NCBI GenBank assembly: GCA_015060015.1
Contig: SUZG01000003.1
Coordinates: 118,315 to 182,314, forward strand
Source of the DNA: Rikenellaceae bacterium
GTDB taxonomy: Bacteria > Bacteroidota > Bacteroidia > Bacteroidales > Rikenellaceae
Length of the DNA: 64,000 nt
Reading direction: 5' to 3'
Positions 47,789 through 56,435 of this stretch are shown piece by piece. A program made the translations under genes and the position numbers. The notes below the pieces were generated by a model. The model was not told where the DNA came from. It did no database searches and saw nothing but the letters and a program-made list of their open reading frames with translations. Numbering within the stretch: position 1 is the first letter of the stretch; the number at the start of each line of letters is the position of its first letter.

Positions 47789-48730
47789 CTAATAGTTGGA
47801 ATTGATATAGTCGGTCGGCAGGAAGAACGTACGACACTTCTCCACCGCTTCATCCACAACGTGTGTTGTACGCTGCAAGTGGCGACGCTTCAAGACAAAC
47901 TCCTCCAGAAAGAGCATTATCTCGGCGTGGTTTTCGTGCATCGGCTTGCCTGCCATTGCGTGCGTCTCATATTCAACCGAGTAGAACCAGTATGGTGCAC
48001 CGGCACGCTGCAACTTGCGGGCGATATACTTTGAGCCATACATTCCACACCCCAGCAGAGCCACTTTATTGTAGGGCACCTGACGGTCTGCCGTACCGTG
48101 AAAGAGCAACATCGGAGCTGCATCTCGCGGCCAGTCGGGAGCTCCCGACAACGAATAGACCGCACCGGCGAACGACATCACACCCGCATAGCGAAAACCC
48201 TCGGACAGAATCTCACTCATCGGCATAGCATTCGATGCGACATACTCACCCTGCAAGACGGCAATGGCTCCGGCACTTGACCCGCTGATGACGATATTTT
48301 CCGTATCAATCTGCCACTCTTCGGCGTGTTCTACAACAAACCTCGTGGCACGGAACAGATCCTCAACAGCCATATTTACAGAGTTCTCCATAGCTCCGAA
48401 GAAATCAAACATACCGGGAGATTCGATACCCTTCATGCCCAGACGATAGTCAATCGACACAACATCGAAGCCCTCACCGAGCAGGAAATCGAAATATGGG
48501 ATATCATCCTGACTATCGCGAGTACCACCTACGAAGCCTCCTCCGAAGAGGAACATCACACAAGGTCGCTTACCCTCAACCGCCGCCACATAGCGGTCCA
48601 GACGCAGAGAGTCGCAACCATCGACAGCATAAACCAGCGTATGTTTCTGCTCCGCTACACTACCCCACGCCGGCACAGCCATAATCAGCACCGTGAGCAG
48701 AGATATGATATGTGGTAAAAACTTTTTCAC
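47789..48730 (-). CDS. Exported alpha/beta-hydrolase, carboxylesterase type
   Basis: A 313-aa esterase with a signal peptide (cut after AWG). The oxyanion motif FLFGGGFVGGTR (HGGG-type with Phe for His) and the nucleophile motif ISGSSAGAIAVL (GxSxG) are clear, and the C-terminal His is in ETHAMAG. Such proteins resemble acetyl-xylan or feruloyl esterases and lipases of the Bacteroidetes periplasm. It abuts rarA by 1 bp, an unusual partner. Confidence 0.82.
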   Translation of the reverse strand: MKKFLPHIISLLTVLIMAVPAWGSVAEQKHTLVYAVDGCDSLRLDRYVAAVEGKRPCVMFLFGGGFVGGTRDSQDDIPYFDFLLGEGFDVVSIDYRLGMKGIESPGMFDFFGAMENSVNMAVEDLFRATRFVVEHAEEWQIDTENIVISGSSAGAIAVLQGEYVASNAMPMSEILSEGFRYAGVMSFAGAVYSLSGAPDWPRDAAPMLLFHGTADRQVPYNKVALLGCGMYGSKYIARKLQRAGAPYWFYSVEYETHAMAGKPMHENHAEIMLFLEEFVLKRRHLQRTTHVVDEAVEKCRTFFLPTDYINSNY

Positions 48731-48731
48731 T

Positions 48732-50009
48732 CTATTTGCTATATTTTTCGCCCCACAACTGTTTCATTCTTTCGGCAATCTTCACCTCGGCGGCATTCTG
48801 CACATTGGGCTCATAGAAACGCTTGCCGACAAGTGTGTCGGGCATAAACTCCTGCTGTACGAAGTTGCCGGCAAAGTCGTGAGCATACTTATAATCCTTG
48901 CCATAACCCGCCTCACTCATCAACTTGGTCGGAGCATTACGCAGATGCAACGGCACAGGTCGATTGGTCGTATCGTGCGACACAAACTCCAAAGCCTTGT
49001 TTATAGCCATATAGGCCGAGTTGCTCTTGGGGCTCGTTGCGAGATAGATTGTCGTCTCGGCAAGCGTAATGCGTGCCTCGGGCATTCCTATCTTATGCAC
49101 CGTATCGAAGCAGGCGTTGGCCAGCAGCAAGGCGTTGGGATTAGCCAGACCGATATCTTCGGATGCCAATATCACCAGACGACGTGCGATAAATCGCGGC
49201 TCCTCGCCTCCTGCAAGCATACGGGCAAGATAATAGATAGCAGCATTGGGGTCACTGCCTCTGACTGACTTGATGAAGGCAGAGATTACATCGTAGTGCT
49301 GCTCGCCATTCTTGTCGTAGAGGGCAATATTCTGTTGCAGGCACTCTGTTACGAAATCGTCAGTAATGGTTATATCGCCATCGGCAGCTCCGGCAATAAT
49401 ATCCAATATATTGAGCAACTTGCGAGCATCACCTCCCGAAAAGGCGAATAATGCAGCCGTCTCGACAACCTTCACATTGCGACATTTAAGCTCCTCATCG
49501 GTCGTAATGGCCCGATTGAGCAGAATCGATAGTTCGTCATCGTTCATCGGTTTCAGGATATAGACCTGACAGCGGCTCAGCAACGGCGAGATAACCTCAA
49601 ACGAGGGATTCTCGGTTGTGGCTCCTATAAGCGTAACAACGCCCTGCTCGACTGCACCCAGCAGCGAGTCCTGCTGGCTCTTGTTGAAGCGGTGAATCTC
49701 ATCGATAAAGAGAAATGCCGCCGACTGATTGAACAGGCTTTGACGGCGTGCCGACTCAATCACCTCACGCACCTCCTTCACACCCGACGTAACGGCCGAC
49801 AAGGTATAGAAGGGGCGTTTCAGGTGGCCTGCAACCAACTTGGCGAGAGTAGTTTTGCCGACCCCCGGAGGGCCCCACAAAATAAACGAGGGAACATTCC
49901 CCGTCTCCAGAAACTTACGGAACACACCATTCTCGCCGACCAGATGTGTCTGGCCGATATACTCCTCAATTGTCTGCGGACGCAGACGTTCTGCCAAAGG
50001 TTTTGCCAT
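48732..50009 (-). CDS. rarA: Replication-associated recombination protein RarA
   Basis: A 425-aa AAA+ ATPase of the RarA/MgsA/WRNIP1 family, acting at stalled forks. Landmarks: LAERLRPQTIEEYIGQTHLVG at the start, Walker A GPPGVGKTT, Walker B FIDEIHRFNK, the GATTENPSFEV sensor, and the C-terminal tetramerisation region (YLARMLAGGEEPRFIARR). The ATG at 50009 is the family start; the open frame extends to 50069. Confidence 0.95.
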   Translation of the reverse strand: MAKPLAERLRPQTIEEYIGQTHLVGENGVFRKFLETGNVPSFILWGPPGVGKTTLAKLVAGHLKRPFYTLSAVTSGVKEVREVIESARRQSLFNQSAAFLFIDEIHRFNKSQQDSLLGAVEQGVVTLIGATTENPSFEVISPLLSRCQVYILKPMNDDELSILLNRAITTDEELKCRNVKVVETAALFAFSGGDARKLLNILDIIAGAADGDITITDDFVTECLQQNIALYDKNGEQHYDVISAFIKSVRGSDPNAAIYYLARMLAGGEEPRFIARRLVILASEDIGLANPNALLLANACFDTVHKIGMPEARITLAETTIYLATSPKSNSAYMAINKALEFVSHDTTNRPVPLHLRNAPTKLMSEAGYGKDYKYAHDFAGNFVQQEFMPDTLVGKRFYEPNVQNAAEVKIAERMKQLWGEKYSK

Positions 50010-50026
50010 AATGAAAATATAATACG

Positions 50027-50034
50027 CAAAGGTA
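50027..50034 (-). promoter_or_regulatory. Promoter -7 box for rarA
   Basis: CAAAGGTA on the plus strand reads TACCTTTG on the minus strand, 17 bp upstream of the ATG, implying a leader of about 10 nt. Confidence 0.55.
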
Positions 50035-50144
50035 ATGATTAATTCAGAATGAAGAGTCCTAAAATTCAAAATTCTTTGACCAATGCACCAAATTATCCGA
50101 CAAACTCTTTTCCCTCTGCTTTTTGCTCTTTCATCTTTTTTTAC

Positions 50145-50152
50145 TACATTTG
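50145..50152 (+). promoter_or_regulatory. Promoter -7 box for the acyl-ACP thioesterase
   Basis: TACATTTG matches TAnnTTTG, 29 bp before the ATG at 50182. Confidence 0.55.
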
Positions 50153-50181
50153 CTCAATATATATGATATAATGTGATTTTT

Positions 50182-50910
50182 ATGGCAGAAAAGAGCATTT
50201 TCAAATATACGATAGAGCCCGAAAGTGTAGATTTTACTTCGCGTGCATCTGTCTCTTCGATGTTTAACCTTGTGCTGCACGCTGCCGGCAAGGATGCCCA
50301 CCGCCGAGGTTTTGGTATTGATGCCCTCGCCGAGAACAACTATGGCTGGGTTTTGTCGCGTATGTGTCTGGAACTGGACCGTATGCCCGACGAGTATGAA
50401 AGTTTCACGCTTCACACATGGATTGGAGGCTACAACCGCCTCATCTCGACGCGTAACTTCACGCTTACGGACAACGAAGGCAATGAGTTCGGGCGTGCCG
50501 TATCGCATTGGTGCATGCTCGATTTCAAGACTCGCCTGCCGCTTGATATGAACACGCTGGCAAAGGTACATGATGGAACAATCGTCGATGCTCCATCACC
50601 CTGTGAGGGCCCAAAACGTCTTACGGGTGTGGATGCAGAGGTTATTGCGACACACCTCGTAGCATATAGCGACATCGATTTCAACCGCCATATGAACACT
50701 ATGCGTTACATAGATTTTGCAGCAGATAGTCTTCCTATCGAGACTCTTGAAAAGCTAAACGCAATACGAATGGACCTCAACTTTATGAAGGAGGCTCTCT
50801 ATGGCGACACGCTATCATTGCTACACAAAGAGGAGGAGAGCAGACACTGTTTTGAGTTCCGCAACAATGCCGGCGAGCCACTTTGTCGTATGGCTCTTGA
50901 AATCAAATAA
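50182..50910 (+). CDS. Acyl-ACP thioesterase (FatA/TesA-like, bacterial)
   Basis: A 242-aa double-hotdog enzyme that releases fatty acids from acyl carrier protein. The second domain has YSDIDFNRHMNTMRYIDF, with the catalytic Asp, Asn and His, and the first has the central helix FNLVLHAAGKDAHRRG and VLSRMCLELDRMP. An upstream in-frame ATG (50173) exists; 50182 (MAEKSIFKYT) is the better start. Cytoplasmic; sets free-fatty-acid release or chain length. Confidence 0.88.
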   Translation: MAEKSIFKYTIEPESVDFTSRASVSSMFNLVLHAAGKDAHRRGFGIDALAENNYGWVLSRMCLELDRMPDEYESFTLHTWIGGYNRLISTRNFTLTDNEGNEFGRAVSHWCMLDFKTRLPLDMNTLAKVHDGTIVDAPSPCEGPKRLTGVDAEVIATHLVAYSDIDFNRHMNTMRYIDFAADSLPIETLEKLNAIRMDLNFMKEALYGDTLSLLHKEEESRHCFEFRNNAGEPLCRMALEIK

Positions 50911-50946
50911 CACAATAAAGATTATTAACACCCAAACCAAAAGATT

Positions 50947-52245
50947 ATGTTTCCATCGGCAAAACGCGAGCAGATAATTGCTCTGATTAAGCGAGAGGTA
51001 GTTCCGGCAATCGGTTGCACCGAGCCCGTTGCGGTTGCTCTATGTGTGGCACACGCCTGCGAAGTAGCAGGATGTAGCGGGGAAACGATGCCCGATGCTA
51101 TTGAGGTAAAGCTGAGTGCCAACATCCTGAAAAATGCTATGGGCGTCGGTATTCCCGGAACGGGTATGATAGGCCTGCCCATCGCCATTGCTCTTGGTGC
51201 TATGGTCGGCCGTTCGGAGTACGAGTTGGAGGTATTGAAAGATGCCAATCAGGAGGCGGTCGAGAAGTGCAAGCTGTATATCGACGAGAAGCGAATATCG
51301 ATTGATTTGGCTACGGGCGATGTGGATAAGCTGCATATTGAGGCGGTTGCCATATATGGCGACAAGCGTGCCACGGCCATCATCTCCGGCGGACACACCA
51401 ACATAGTCTATAAGGCTCTGAACGACAACATCCTCCTTGACAAGCGTCAGGCAAAGGCACTTGACGAGAGTGACGAGGGCGACGAACTGACACTTGCCGA
51501 TGTGTATGAGTTTGCCACAACGACACCCGTCGAGGAGATAGAGTTCATACTCGAATCAAGACGGCTGAACAAGGCGGCTGCCGAGAGTGCTTTCACTAAC
51601 GAGTACGGCCATTCGCTGGGTCGCACTTTGCGAGGCGACAGAGAGAAGTCAATCGTTGGCGATACGATTTTCTCACGCATTATATCCTACACCGCCGCAG
51701 CGTGCGATGCACGAATGGGAGGTGCTATGGTGCCTGTGATGAGCAACTCCGGTAGCGGTAATCAGGGTATCACGGCTACCCTGCCCATCGTGGTCTATGG
51801 CGAGGAGTGCGGAGCTTCGCAGGAGCAAATGATTCGTGCCTTGACATTGAGCCACCTGACGGTAATCTACATCAAGCAGAGTCTGGGTCGTCTTTCAGCT
51901 CTGTGCGGTTGCGTGGTGGCAGCGGCAGGCTCGTCGTGCGGTATCACATACCTGATGGGTGGCGGTTACGAGGAGGTGGCTATGGCAATAAAGAATATGA
52001 TTGCCAACCTTACGGGTATGATTTGCGACGGAGCAAAGCCGAGCTGTGCATTGAAACTCGCCAGTGGCGTATCTACGGCGGTATTGTCGGCTATGCTTGC
52101 GATGGAGCATCGTTGCGTATCGAAGTTGGAGGGAATCATAGATGACGATGTCGACAAGTCTATTCGTAACCTTACGACGATTGGTCGCGACGGTATGAAC
52201 ACCACCGATGCTTACATTCTATCGATTATGACCAACAAGTGTTAA
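50947..52245 (+). CDS. CyuA-like L-cysteine desulfidase / serine dehydratase alpha-like protein
   Basis: A 432-aa protein of the UPF0597/YhaM family, related to the alpha domain of [4Fe-4S] L-serine dehydratase and to L-cysteine desulfidase. Cys24 in VVPAIGCTEPVA and the later SSCGITYLMGGG and MICDGAKPSCALK motifs hold the conserved cysteines expected to bind the cluster; SNSGSGNQGITATLP is the glycine-rich substrate loop. It probably degrades L-cysteine to pyruvate, ammonia and sulfide. It follows the thioesterase by 36 bp. Confidence 0.85.
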   Translation: MFPSAKREQIIALIKREVVPAIGCTEPVAVALCVAHACEVAGCSGETMPDAIEVKLSANILKNAMGVGIPGTGMIGLPIAIALGAMVGRSEYELEVLKDANQEAVEKCKLYIDEKRISIDLATGDVDKLHIEAVAIYGDKRATAIISGGHTNIVYKALNDNILLDKRQAKALDESDEGDELTLADVYEFATTTPVEEIEFILESRRLNKAAAESAFTNEYGHSLGRTLRGDREKSIVGDTIFSRIISYTAAACDARMGGAMVPVMSNSGSGNQGITATLPIVVYGEECGASQEQMIRALTLSHLTVIYIKQSLGRLSALCGCVVAAAGSSCGITYLMGGGYEEVAMAIKNMIANLTGMICDGAKPSCALKLASGVSTAVLSAMLAMEHRCVSKLEGIIDDDVDKSIRNLTTIGRDGMNTTDAYILSIMTNKC

Positions 52246-52265
52246 TCTGACACATTTTTTCATAG

Positions 52266-52304
52266 TGAGGCCGCCTCTTTCTCCGAGGTGGCCTCAACTT
52301 TTTT
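52266..52304 (+). terminator. Terminator after the CyuA-like gene
   Basis: TGAGGCCGCCTC pairs with GAGGTGGCCTCA around a short loop, followed by a T-run. Confidence 0.85.
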
Positions 52305-52370
52305 CTGCATTGCACAATATACCGGCAATGGGCAGCGTTAGTATAGCGAAAACAACTATTTTTTGACTAT

Positions 52371-52892
52371 ATGGGAAATAAGATTTCAAAACTGACGGAT
52401 AGATTGCTAATCCGTGCCGCATTTGACCTGAGCAAAGAGTATATCCAGCACTCATACCGCGACCATTTAGCCATAATACTATTGGAAGAGGAGAGTTCTA
52501 TGGCTCTGCATATCCTCTCGGCGAGGCTCTCACGCGAGACGCTGCGGGATTTGCCACGCCGTATAAGGGAGCATATTGCACACCAGCCACAATATGAGCA
52601 ACTCTCTCCGGAGGAGTTTTTAATCGCTTACCGAAGAGACCTTACCGAGCAGACTCTCGCCAAAGGAGAGATTTCGACAGCTCATATTCTTCGCGATATT
52701 ATAGCCGACAGCGAGTGTGCCACCTCGCAGATTCTGGCACAGTTCGGCGTTACGACTCTGCTGTTTGACTCGTTGCAAGAGGAGTTAAGCGACATTGAGA
52801 CGGGCGAGCACTCGGTAGCCCAAGTAGGTGATGAGGAGTGTTTCGACGACGATTTTCGGTTTTGCCGTTCAAAGTGGCAACCGGTAGCATAA
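52371..52892 (+). CDS. Lone Clp-N-like domain protein
   Basis: A 173-aa cytoplasmic helical protein. The middle has EEFLIAYRRDLTEQTLAKGE, then STAHILRDIIADSECATSQILAQFGV, which resembles the Clp-N repeat (TEHLLLALL...AxxxLxxLGV) of ClpA/B/C chaperones. There is no AAA+ module. Stand-alone Clp-N-like proteins, as in plant ClpT, act as accessory factors of Clp proteases; that is only a hypothesis here. The acidic C-terminus ends with DDDFRFCRSKWQPVA. Monocistronic, followed by a terminator. Confidence 0.5.
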   Translation: MGNKISKLTDRLLIRAAFDLSKEYIQHSYRDHLAIILLEEESSMALHILSARLSRETLRDLPRRIREHIAHQPQYEQLSPEEFLIAYRRDLTEQTLAKGEISTAHILRDIIADSECATSQILAQFGVTTLLFDSLQEELSDIETGEHSVAQVGDEECFDDDFRFCRSKWQPVA

Positions 52893-52953
52893 CAAGGTGT
52901 CAGGGTTGTTATTTGTTTGTTTTGATTATTTAAGGCGTACCCCTTGAATAATG

Positions 52954-52993
52954 AAGAGAGGTCGGCAGGAAAATCCTCCGACCTCATTTTTTG
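52954..52993. terminator. Terminator between the Clp-N-like gene and the MATE gene
   Basis: GAGGTCGG, a bulged C and AGGA pair with TCCT and CCGACCTC around AAA, then ATTTTTTG; suited to both convergent genes. Confidence 0.85.
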
Positions 52994-53032
52994 TTCCAGA
53001 CCATCTCGTATTCCAACCTATCTCGCCCCGCA

Positions 53033-54349
53033 CTACGCCTCGGCCTGCTGATAAATCATCTTCAAGCGGTGCGACATAAAGTATTGCAGCACACCTCGCA
53101 GGAACATATACGACGAGAAAGCCAGCCACAAGGCGTTGTTCCCGATAACGGGATTCAGCAAATAGAATATGCCAAAATAGGCGATAGTGGCATAAATCAT
53201 CGAATCACGCATAATACGCGACTGCGTGGCTCCGACCATAATACCATCCATAATAAATGGCATAGAGGCCGCCAGCGGAATGGCTATAATCCAGCCTATA
53301 TATCGGCCGGCATACTCCAGAATCTTCTCCGTATCGCCCGCACCGCTATCCAGGAACAGCGACAGCAACTCACGCCACCAACCGACATAGACGCCCACAT
53401 ATATTACACTTACTGCCAACCCCCACAGCAGACACTTCTTGATGCAGTCACGCAGCGACACGCCATCTCGAGCACCGATAAAGCGGCCCGTAAGAGCCTC
53501 TGCCGAATAGGCAAAGCCGTCGTTCATATATGAGAAGAGGGTAAACAACTGCAACAGAATGGTATTTACCGCCAGAATAGTATCGTCACCCATTCGTGCC
53601 GAGGCGGCGGTAAAGAATGTATAGGTCGCCACGATGCAGAGTGTGCGGATGATGATATCGCGGTTGATAAGGAAGAACTCCTTCATCGACTGCATATCGA
53701 CAACCTCACGCCACGACACCTTGACAAAGCCCTTGCGATAGTAGATGAGGGTAATGGCTCCCGTAACGGCGACACCAACCCATTGAGCAATAACCGAGGC
53801 GTAGGCGATACCCGTGATGCCCATACCGAAGTCAAAGGCGAGGAAGATACTACATACAACGTGAATGACATTGACTGCAATGGCCACAATCATCGGAATA
53901 ATGGCATTCTGCATACCCGTAAGCCAGCCGTTAAGGCCAAAGAGCAGTACGCCCGCAGGCACAGCCCACACGCGGGCAAAGAAGTAGTCGGCGACCATAT
54001 CGCCGCCATTCATAACCTTCAAAGCACCCCACCCCAGCGGCTTCTGCAACAGCAGCACCAGCAAGCCAATCACTACCGACACCAGCACAGCACGCAGCAG
54101 CATAAGCGTTGTGGTACGATTATCGCCCGCACCAAATGCCTGTGCCGTAATGCCACTTGTACCCATACGGATAAACGAGCAGTTCCAATATATAAAGTTG
54201 AAGATTGAAACGCCAATAGCCAGCGAGCCTATCGTCGTCACCGAGTCGCCCAGATGCCCCGCTATCATCGTTCCGGCTATACCCATAATCGGCACCGTGA
54301 TATTCGAGATGATATTGGGCAAGGCTATACGCAATATTTCACGATTCAT
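53033..54349 (-). CDS. MATE family efflux transporter
   Basis: A 438-aa inner-membrane protein with about 12 hydrophobic segments in two homologous halves. It begins MNREILRIALPNIISNITVP, a standard MATE start, with MIAGHLGD (family motif) and GLNGWLTGMQNA-type repeats. A second in-frame ATG lies two codons upstream (54355). Substrates, likely cationic drugs exchanged for Na+ or H+, are not predictable. The frame runs on to 54496, but that extension is not family-like and would overlap the promoter. Confidence 0.9.
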   Translation of the reverse strand: MNREILRIALPNIISNITVPIMGIAGTMIAGHLGDSVTTIGSLAIGVSIFNFIYWNCSFIRMGTSGITAQAFGAGDNRTTTLMLLRAVLVSVVIGLLVLLLQKPLGWGALKVMNGGDMVADYFFARVWAVPAGVLLFGLNGWLTGMQNAIIPMIVAIAVNVIHVVCSIFLAFDFGMGITGIAYASVIAQWVGVAVTGAITLIYYRKGFVKVSWREVVDMQSMKEFFLINRDIIIRTLCIVATYTFFTAASARMGDDTILAVNTILLQLFTLFSYMNDGFAYSAEALTGRFIGARDGVSLRDCIKKCLLWGLAVSVIYVGVYVGWWRELLSLFLDSGAGDTEKILEYAGRYIGWIIAIPLAASMPFIMDGIMVGATQSRIMRDSMIYATIAYFGIFYLLNPVIGNNALWLAFSSYMFLRGVLQYFMSHRLKMIYQQAEA

Positions 54350-54375
54350 TCTCATCAGCCAACCTTTTGTTGGCA

Positions 54376-54383
54376 CAAATATA
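54376..54383 (-). promoter_or_regulatory. Promoter -7 box for the MATE gene
   Basis: CAAATATA on the plus strand reads TATATTTG on the minus strand, 26 bp upstream of the start at 54349. Confidence 0.5.
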
Positions 54384-54467
54384 CGAATTATCTCGTGCTT
54401 TTGTTCACAAGAATAGCACAGAATGTTTTTTAGGCCAAAAATGGTGTATAAGTTGAGAAAAATCTTG

Positions 54468-54475
54468 TACCTTTG
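54468..54475 (+). promoter_or_regulatory. Promoter -7 box for the RluB-like gene
   Basis: TACCTTTG matches TAnnTTTG, 43 bp before the ATG, with TTG about 23 bp upstream as a possible -33. Confidence 0.55.
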
Positions 54476-54518
54476 CCCCACGAAGTGAATAATCACAGTT
54501 TTTAATTATAAAAGTAAG

Positions 54519-55778
54519 ATGAAAAAGATTAATCAAGACTCTGCATCGGCTCTGTCGCGTTTCTCGCGTGACAAGCGTACCCGCACATCGGCAGCCGAGA
54601 GTGCAGAGCACACTCCCCGCCCTCGCCGTGAGGCCGATAACGAGGGGCGTCAAGGTCGTGGCCGACAGTCAGCAGAGGGTCGCGGCAGACAGTCAGCAGA
54701 GGGTCGCGGCAGACAGTCAGCAGAGGGCCGTTCCGCAAGCAATGGCCGTCGCACAAACGAGACTCGCCGAGCATCGTTCAACCCTAACTTCACAGCCGAC
54801 AACCGCCCCGCATTCCGCGAGGAGGGTTCATTCAGCGAGGAGAAGCCTCGCTATGGTGCTCGCACCGAGAGAGGTCAGCGTGGCACTTCAACACGCAGCA
54901 ACGGCGGCAGCAAGCCATTTGGCGACAAAGGCAAGAAGTTGGGCAATACAGAGAAGAGATTTGGAGCAAAGTCGGGCTTGAAGTCTGACAATCGTGGTCG
55001 TGGCAAGCGAGGCTCAAACAATGAACGCCCCTATTCGTATCCAAAATATAGTTCAAAGCAGCTCGGTGCTGTTCGTCTGAACAAGTTCCTCGCACAGTCG
55101 GGACTCTGCTCTCGCCGTGAGGCTGACGACTTCATTACAGCCGGTCTGGTTACCGTAAATGGCGTCATCGTTACGGAGCTTGGCACGAAGGTTATGCCCT
55201 CTGACGAGATAAAGTTCAACGACTCGAAGGTGCAGGGCGAGAAGAAGGTCTATCTGGTTTTGAACAAGCCCAAGGGTTATGTAACATCGCTGGAGGACCC
55301 ACACGCCGACAAGACCGTTATGGAGTTGGTGAAGAACGCCTGCACGGAACGTATCTACCCCGTAGGTCGTCTGGATAAGAACAGTCTTGGTCTGCTGCTC
55401 TTCACTAACGACGGCGACGTGACGCGTCAGCTCACGCACCCCTCACACGAGAAGAAGAAGATATATCAGGTGACTCTCGACAAGCCACTCACAAAGGCCG
55501 ACATGGAGAAGATGACCGAGGGTATAGAGTTGGAGGATGGCGAGATTTATGCCGACGAGGTGGCCTATGTAGGCGATACGAAGAAGGAGATTGGCATTGA
55601 GATTCACTCTGGCCGTAACCGTATCGTACGACGTATATTCGAACATCTGGGCTACACGGTGCAGAAGCTTGACCGCGTATATTACGCCGGCATCACCAAG
55701 AAAAACCTCAAACGAGGCGCCTGGCGTTTCCTCACAAACGAGGAGGTGGACCGCTTGAAGAGTGGCCGCTACGAGTAA
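54519..55778 (+). CDS. RluB/RsuA-family pseudouridine synthase with a long basic N-terminal arm
   Basis: A 419-aa enzyme. Residues 1-175 are disordered and rich in Arg, Gly, Ser and Asn (RGRQSAEGRGRQSAEGR repeats). An S4 RNA-binding domain follows (RLNKFLAQSGLCSRREADDF, about 185-245), then the catalytic domain with the active-site Asp in GRLDKNSLGLLLFTNDGD, and the tail EIHSGRNRIVRRIFEHLGY. It modifies 23S or 16S rRNA; the basic arm is usual for Bacteroidetes homologues and may aid RNA binding. The arm holds a 24-bp tandem repeat. Confidence 0.92.
   Translation: MKKINQDSASALSRFSRDKRTRTSAAESAEHTPRPRREADNEGRQGRGRQSAEGRGRQSAEGRGRQSAEGRSASNGRRTNETRRASFNPNFTADNRPAFREEGSFSEEKPRYGARTERGQRGTSTRSNGGSKPFGDKGKKLGNTEKRFGAKSGLKSDNRGRGKRGSNNERPYSYPKYSSKQLGAVRLNKFLAQSGLCSRREADDFITAGLVTVNGVIVTELGTKVMPSDEIKFNDSKVQGEKKVYLVLNKPKGYVTSLEDPHADKTVMELVKNACTERIYPVGRLDKNSLGLLLFTNDGDVTRQLTHPSHEKKKIYQVTLDKPLTKADMEKMTEGIELEDGEIYADEVAYVGDTKKEIGIEIHSGRNRIVRRIFEHLGYTVQKLDRVYYAGITKKNLKRGAWRFLTNEEVDRLKSGRYE
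54656..54731 (+). repeat. 24-bp tandem repeat inside the RluB-like arm
   Basis: Three copies of a 24-bp unit, each containing GACAGTCAGCAGAGGG (starts 54664, 54688, 54712). The unit is a multiple of three, so copy changes keep the frame and only lengthen the GRGRQSAE arm. Confidence 0.9.
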
Positions 55779-55833
55779 GGCCTGAACAAGGACTGAACAG
55801 CGGTTCGGCAACATTACGAGCCCGTTAAATACG

Positions 55834-55866
55834 AAAAATCCTCTCTCACAAAGGGAGGATTTTTTG
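55834..55866 (+). terminator. Terminator after the RluB-like gene
   Basis: AAAATCCTCTCT pairs with AGGGAGGATTTT around CACAA, then Ts. Confidence 0.8.
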
Positions 55867-55931
55867 TTTGTCACTACCCTGCTGCTATAACATTTCAGAG
55901 AATTGTCATATCAGCAGAGTTACAAGATTTT

Positions 55932-55962
55932 TTTGTTTTTAATATTTTTTATAATATCTTTG
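55932..55962 (+). promoter_or_regulatory. Promoter for the His-rich protein and TonB receptor
   Basis: TTTG at 55932-55935, 19-bp spacer, TATCTTTG at 55955-55962. The ATG follows after 10 bp, so the transcript would be nearly leaderless. Confidence 0.7.
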
Positions 55963-55972
55963 CCTGTGCAAA

Positions 55973-56335
55973 ATGGGAAAAACTATCAATAAATATAACG
56001 ACAAAATCGCTGTAGCAGGCACGCTGCTACTCATTTTCCTGTTATATTTTGGTAATATCTACCTGTTCCCTCACAAGCACGAAATCAACGGTGTAAAGGT
56101 CTATCACTCGCACTTCTATTCGGGTTCGACCGAGGCACCGACTCATAATCACTCTGCACAGCAGTTCAACATAATTCATCAGCTATCGTCTTTCAATAGC
56201 GAAGAATTTAGTTTCAGCAGCACACTCACGGCATACATCCCGTCTGTTGAGATTTTCTATCAGACGGCCGTATGTGCATTGTGTAGCAGCGACACACCCT
56301 ACTGCTCGCTGCGTGCCCCTCCCGTTATGGCTTAA
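55973..56335 (+). CDS. His-rich membrane-anchored protein upstream of a TonB receptor
   Basis: A 120-aa protein. An uncleaved N-terminal hydrophobic helix (about residues 12-32) anchors it, and the exported part holds many histidines (FPHKHEINGVKVYHSHFYSG, PTHNHSAQQFNIIHQ) and cysteines (VCALCSSDTPYC). Similar His-rich small proteins often precede TonB-dependent receptors in Bacteroidetes; metal or haem binding is inferred from composition only. I do not recognise a named family. It is 100 bp upstream of the receptor, with a promoter in front and no terminator between. Confidence 0.6.
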   Translation: MGKTINKYNDKIAVAGTLLLIFLLYFGNIYLFPHKHEINGVKVYHSHFYSGSTEAPTHNHSAQQFNIIHQLSSFNSEEFSFSSTLTAYIPSVEIFYQTAVCALCSSDTPYCSLRAPPVMA

Positions 56336-56435
56336 CATTCCATCTGTCGGCCTTCATCCGAAGGCATATCCAATGCGGTGCGTCATCATTTTCGGACTCA
56401 TCGCCTGTGAATGTATAACCATAACTTAAATAATA

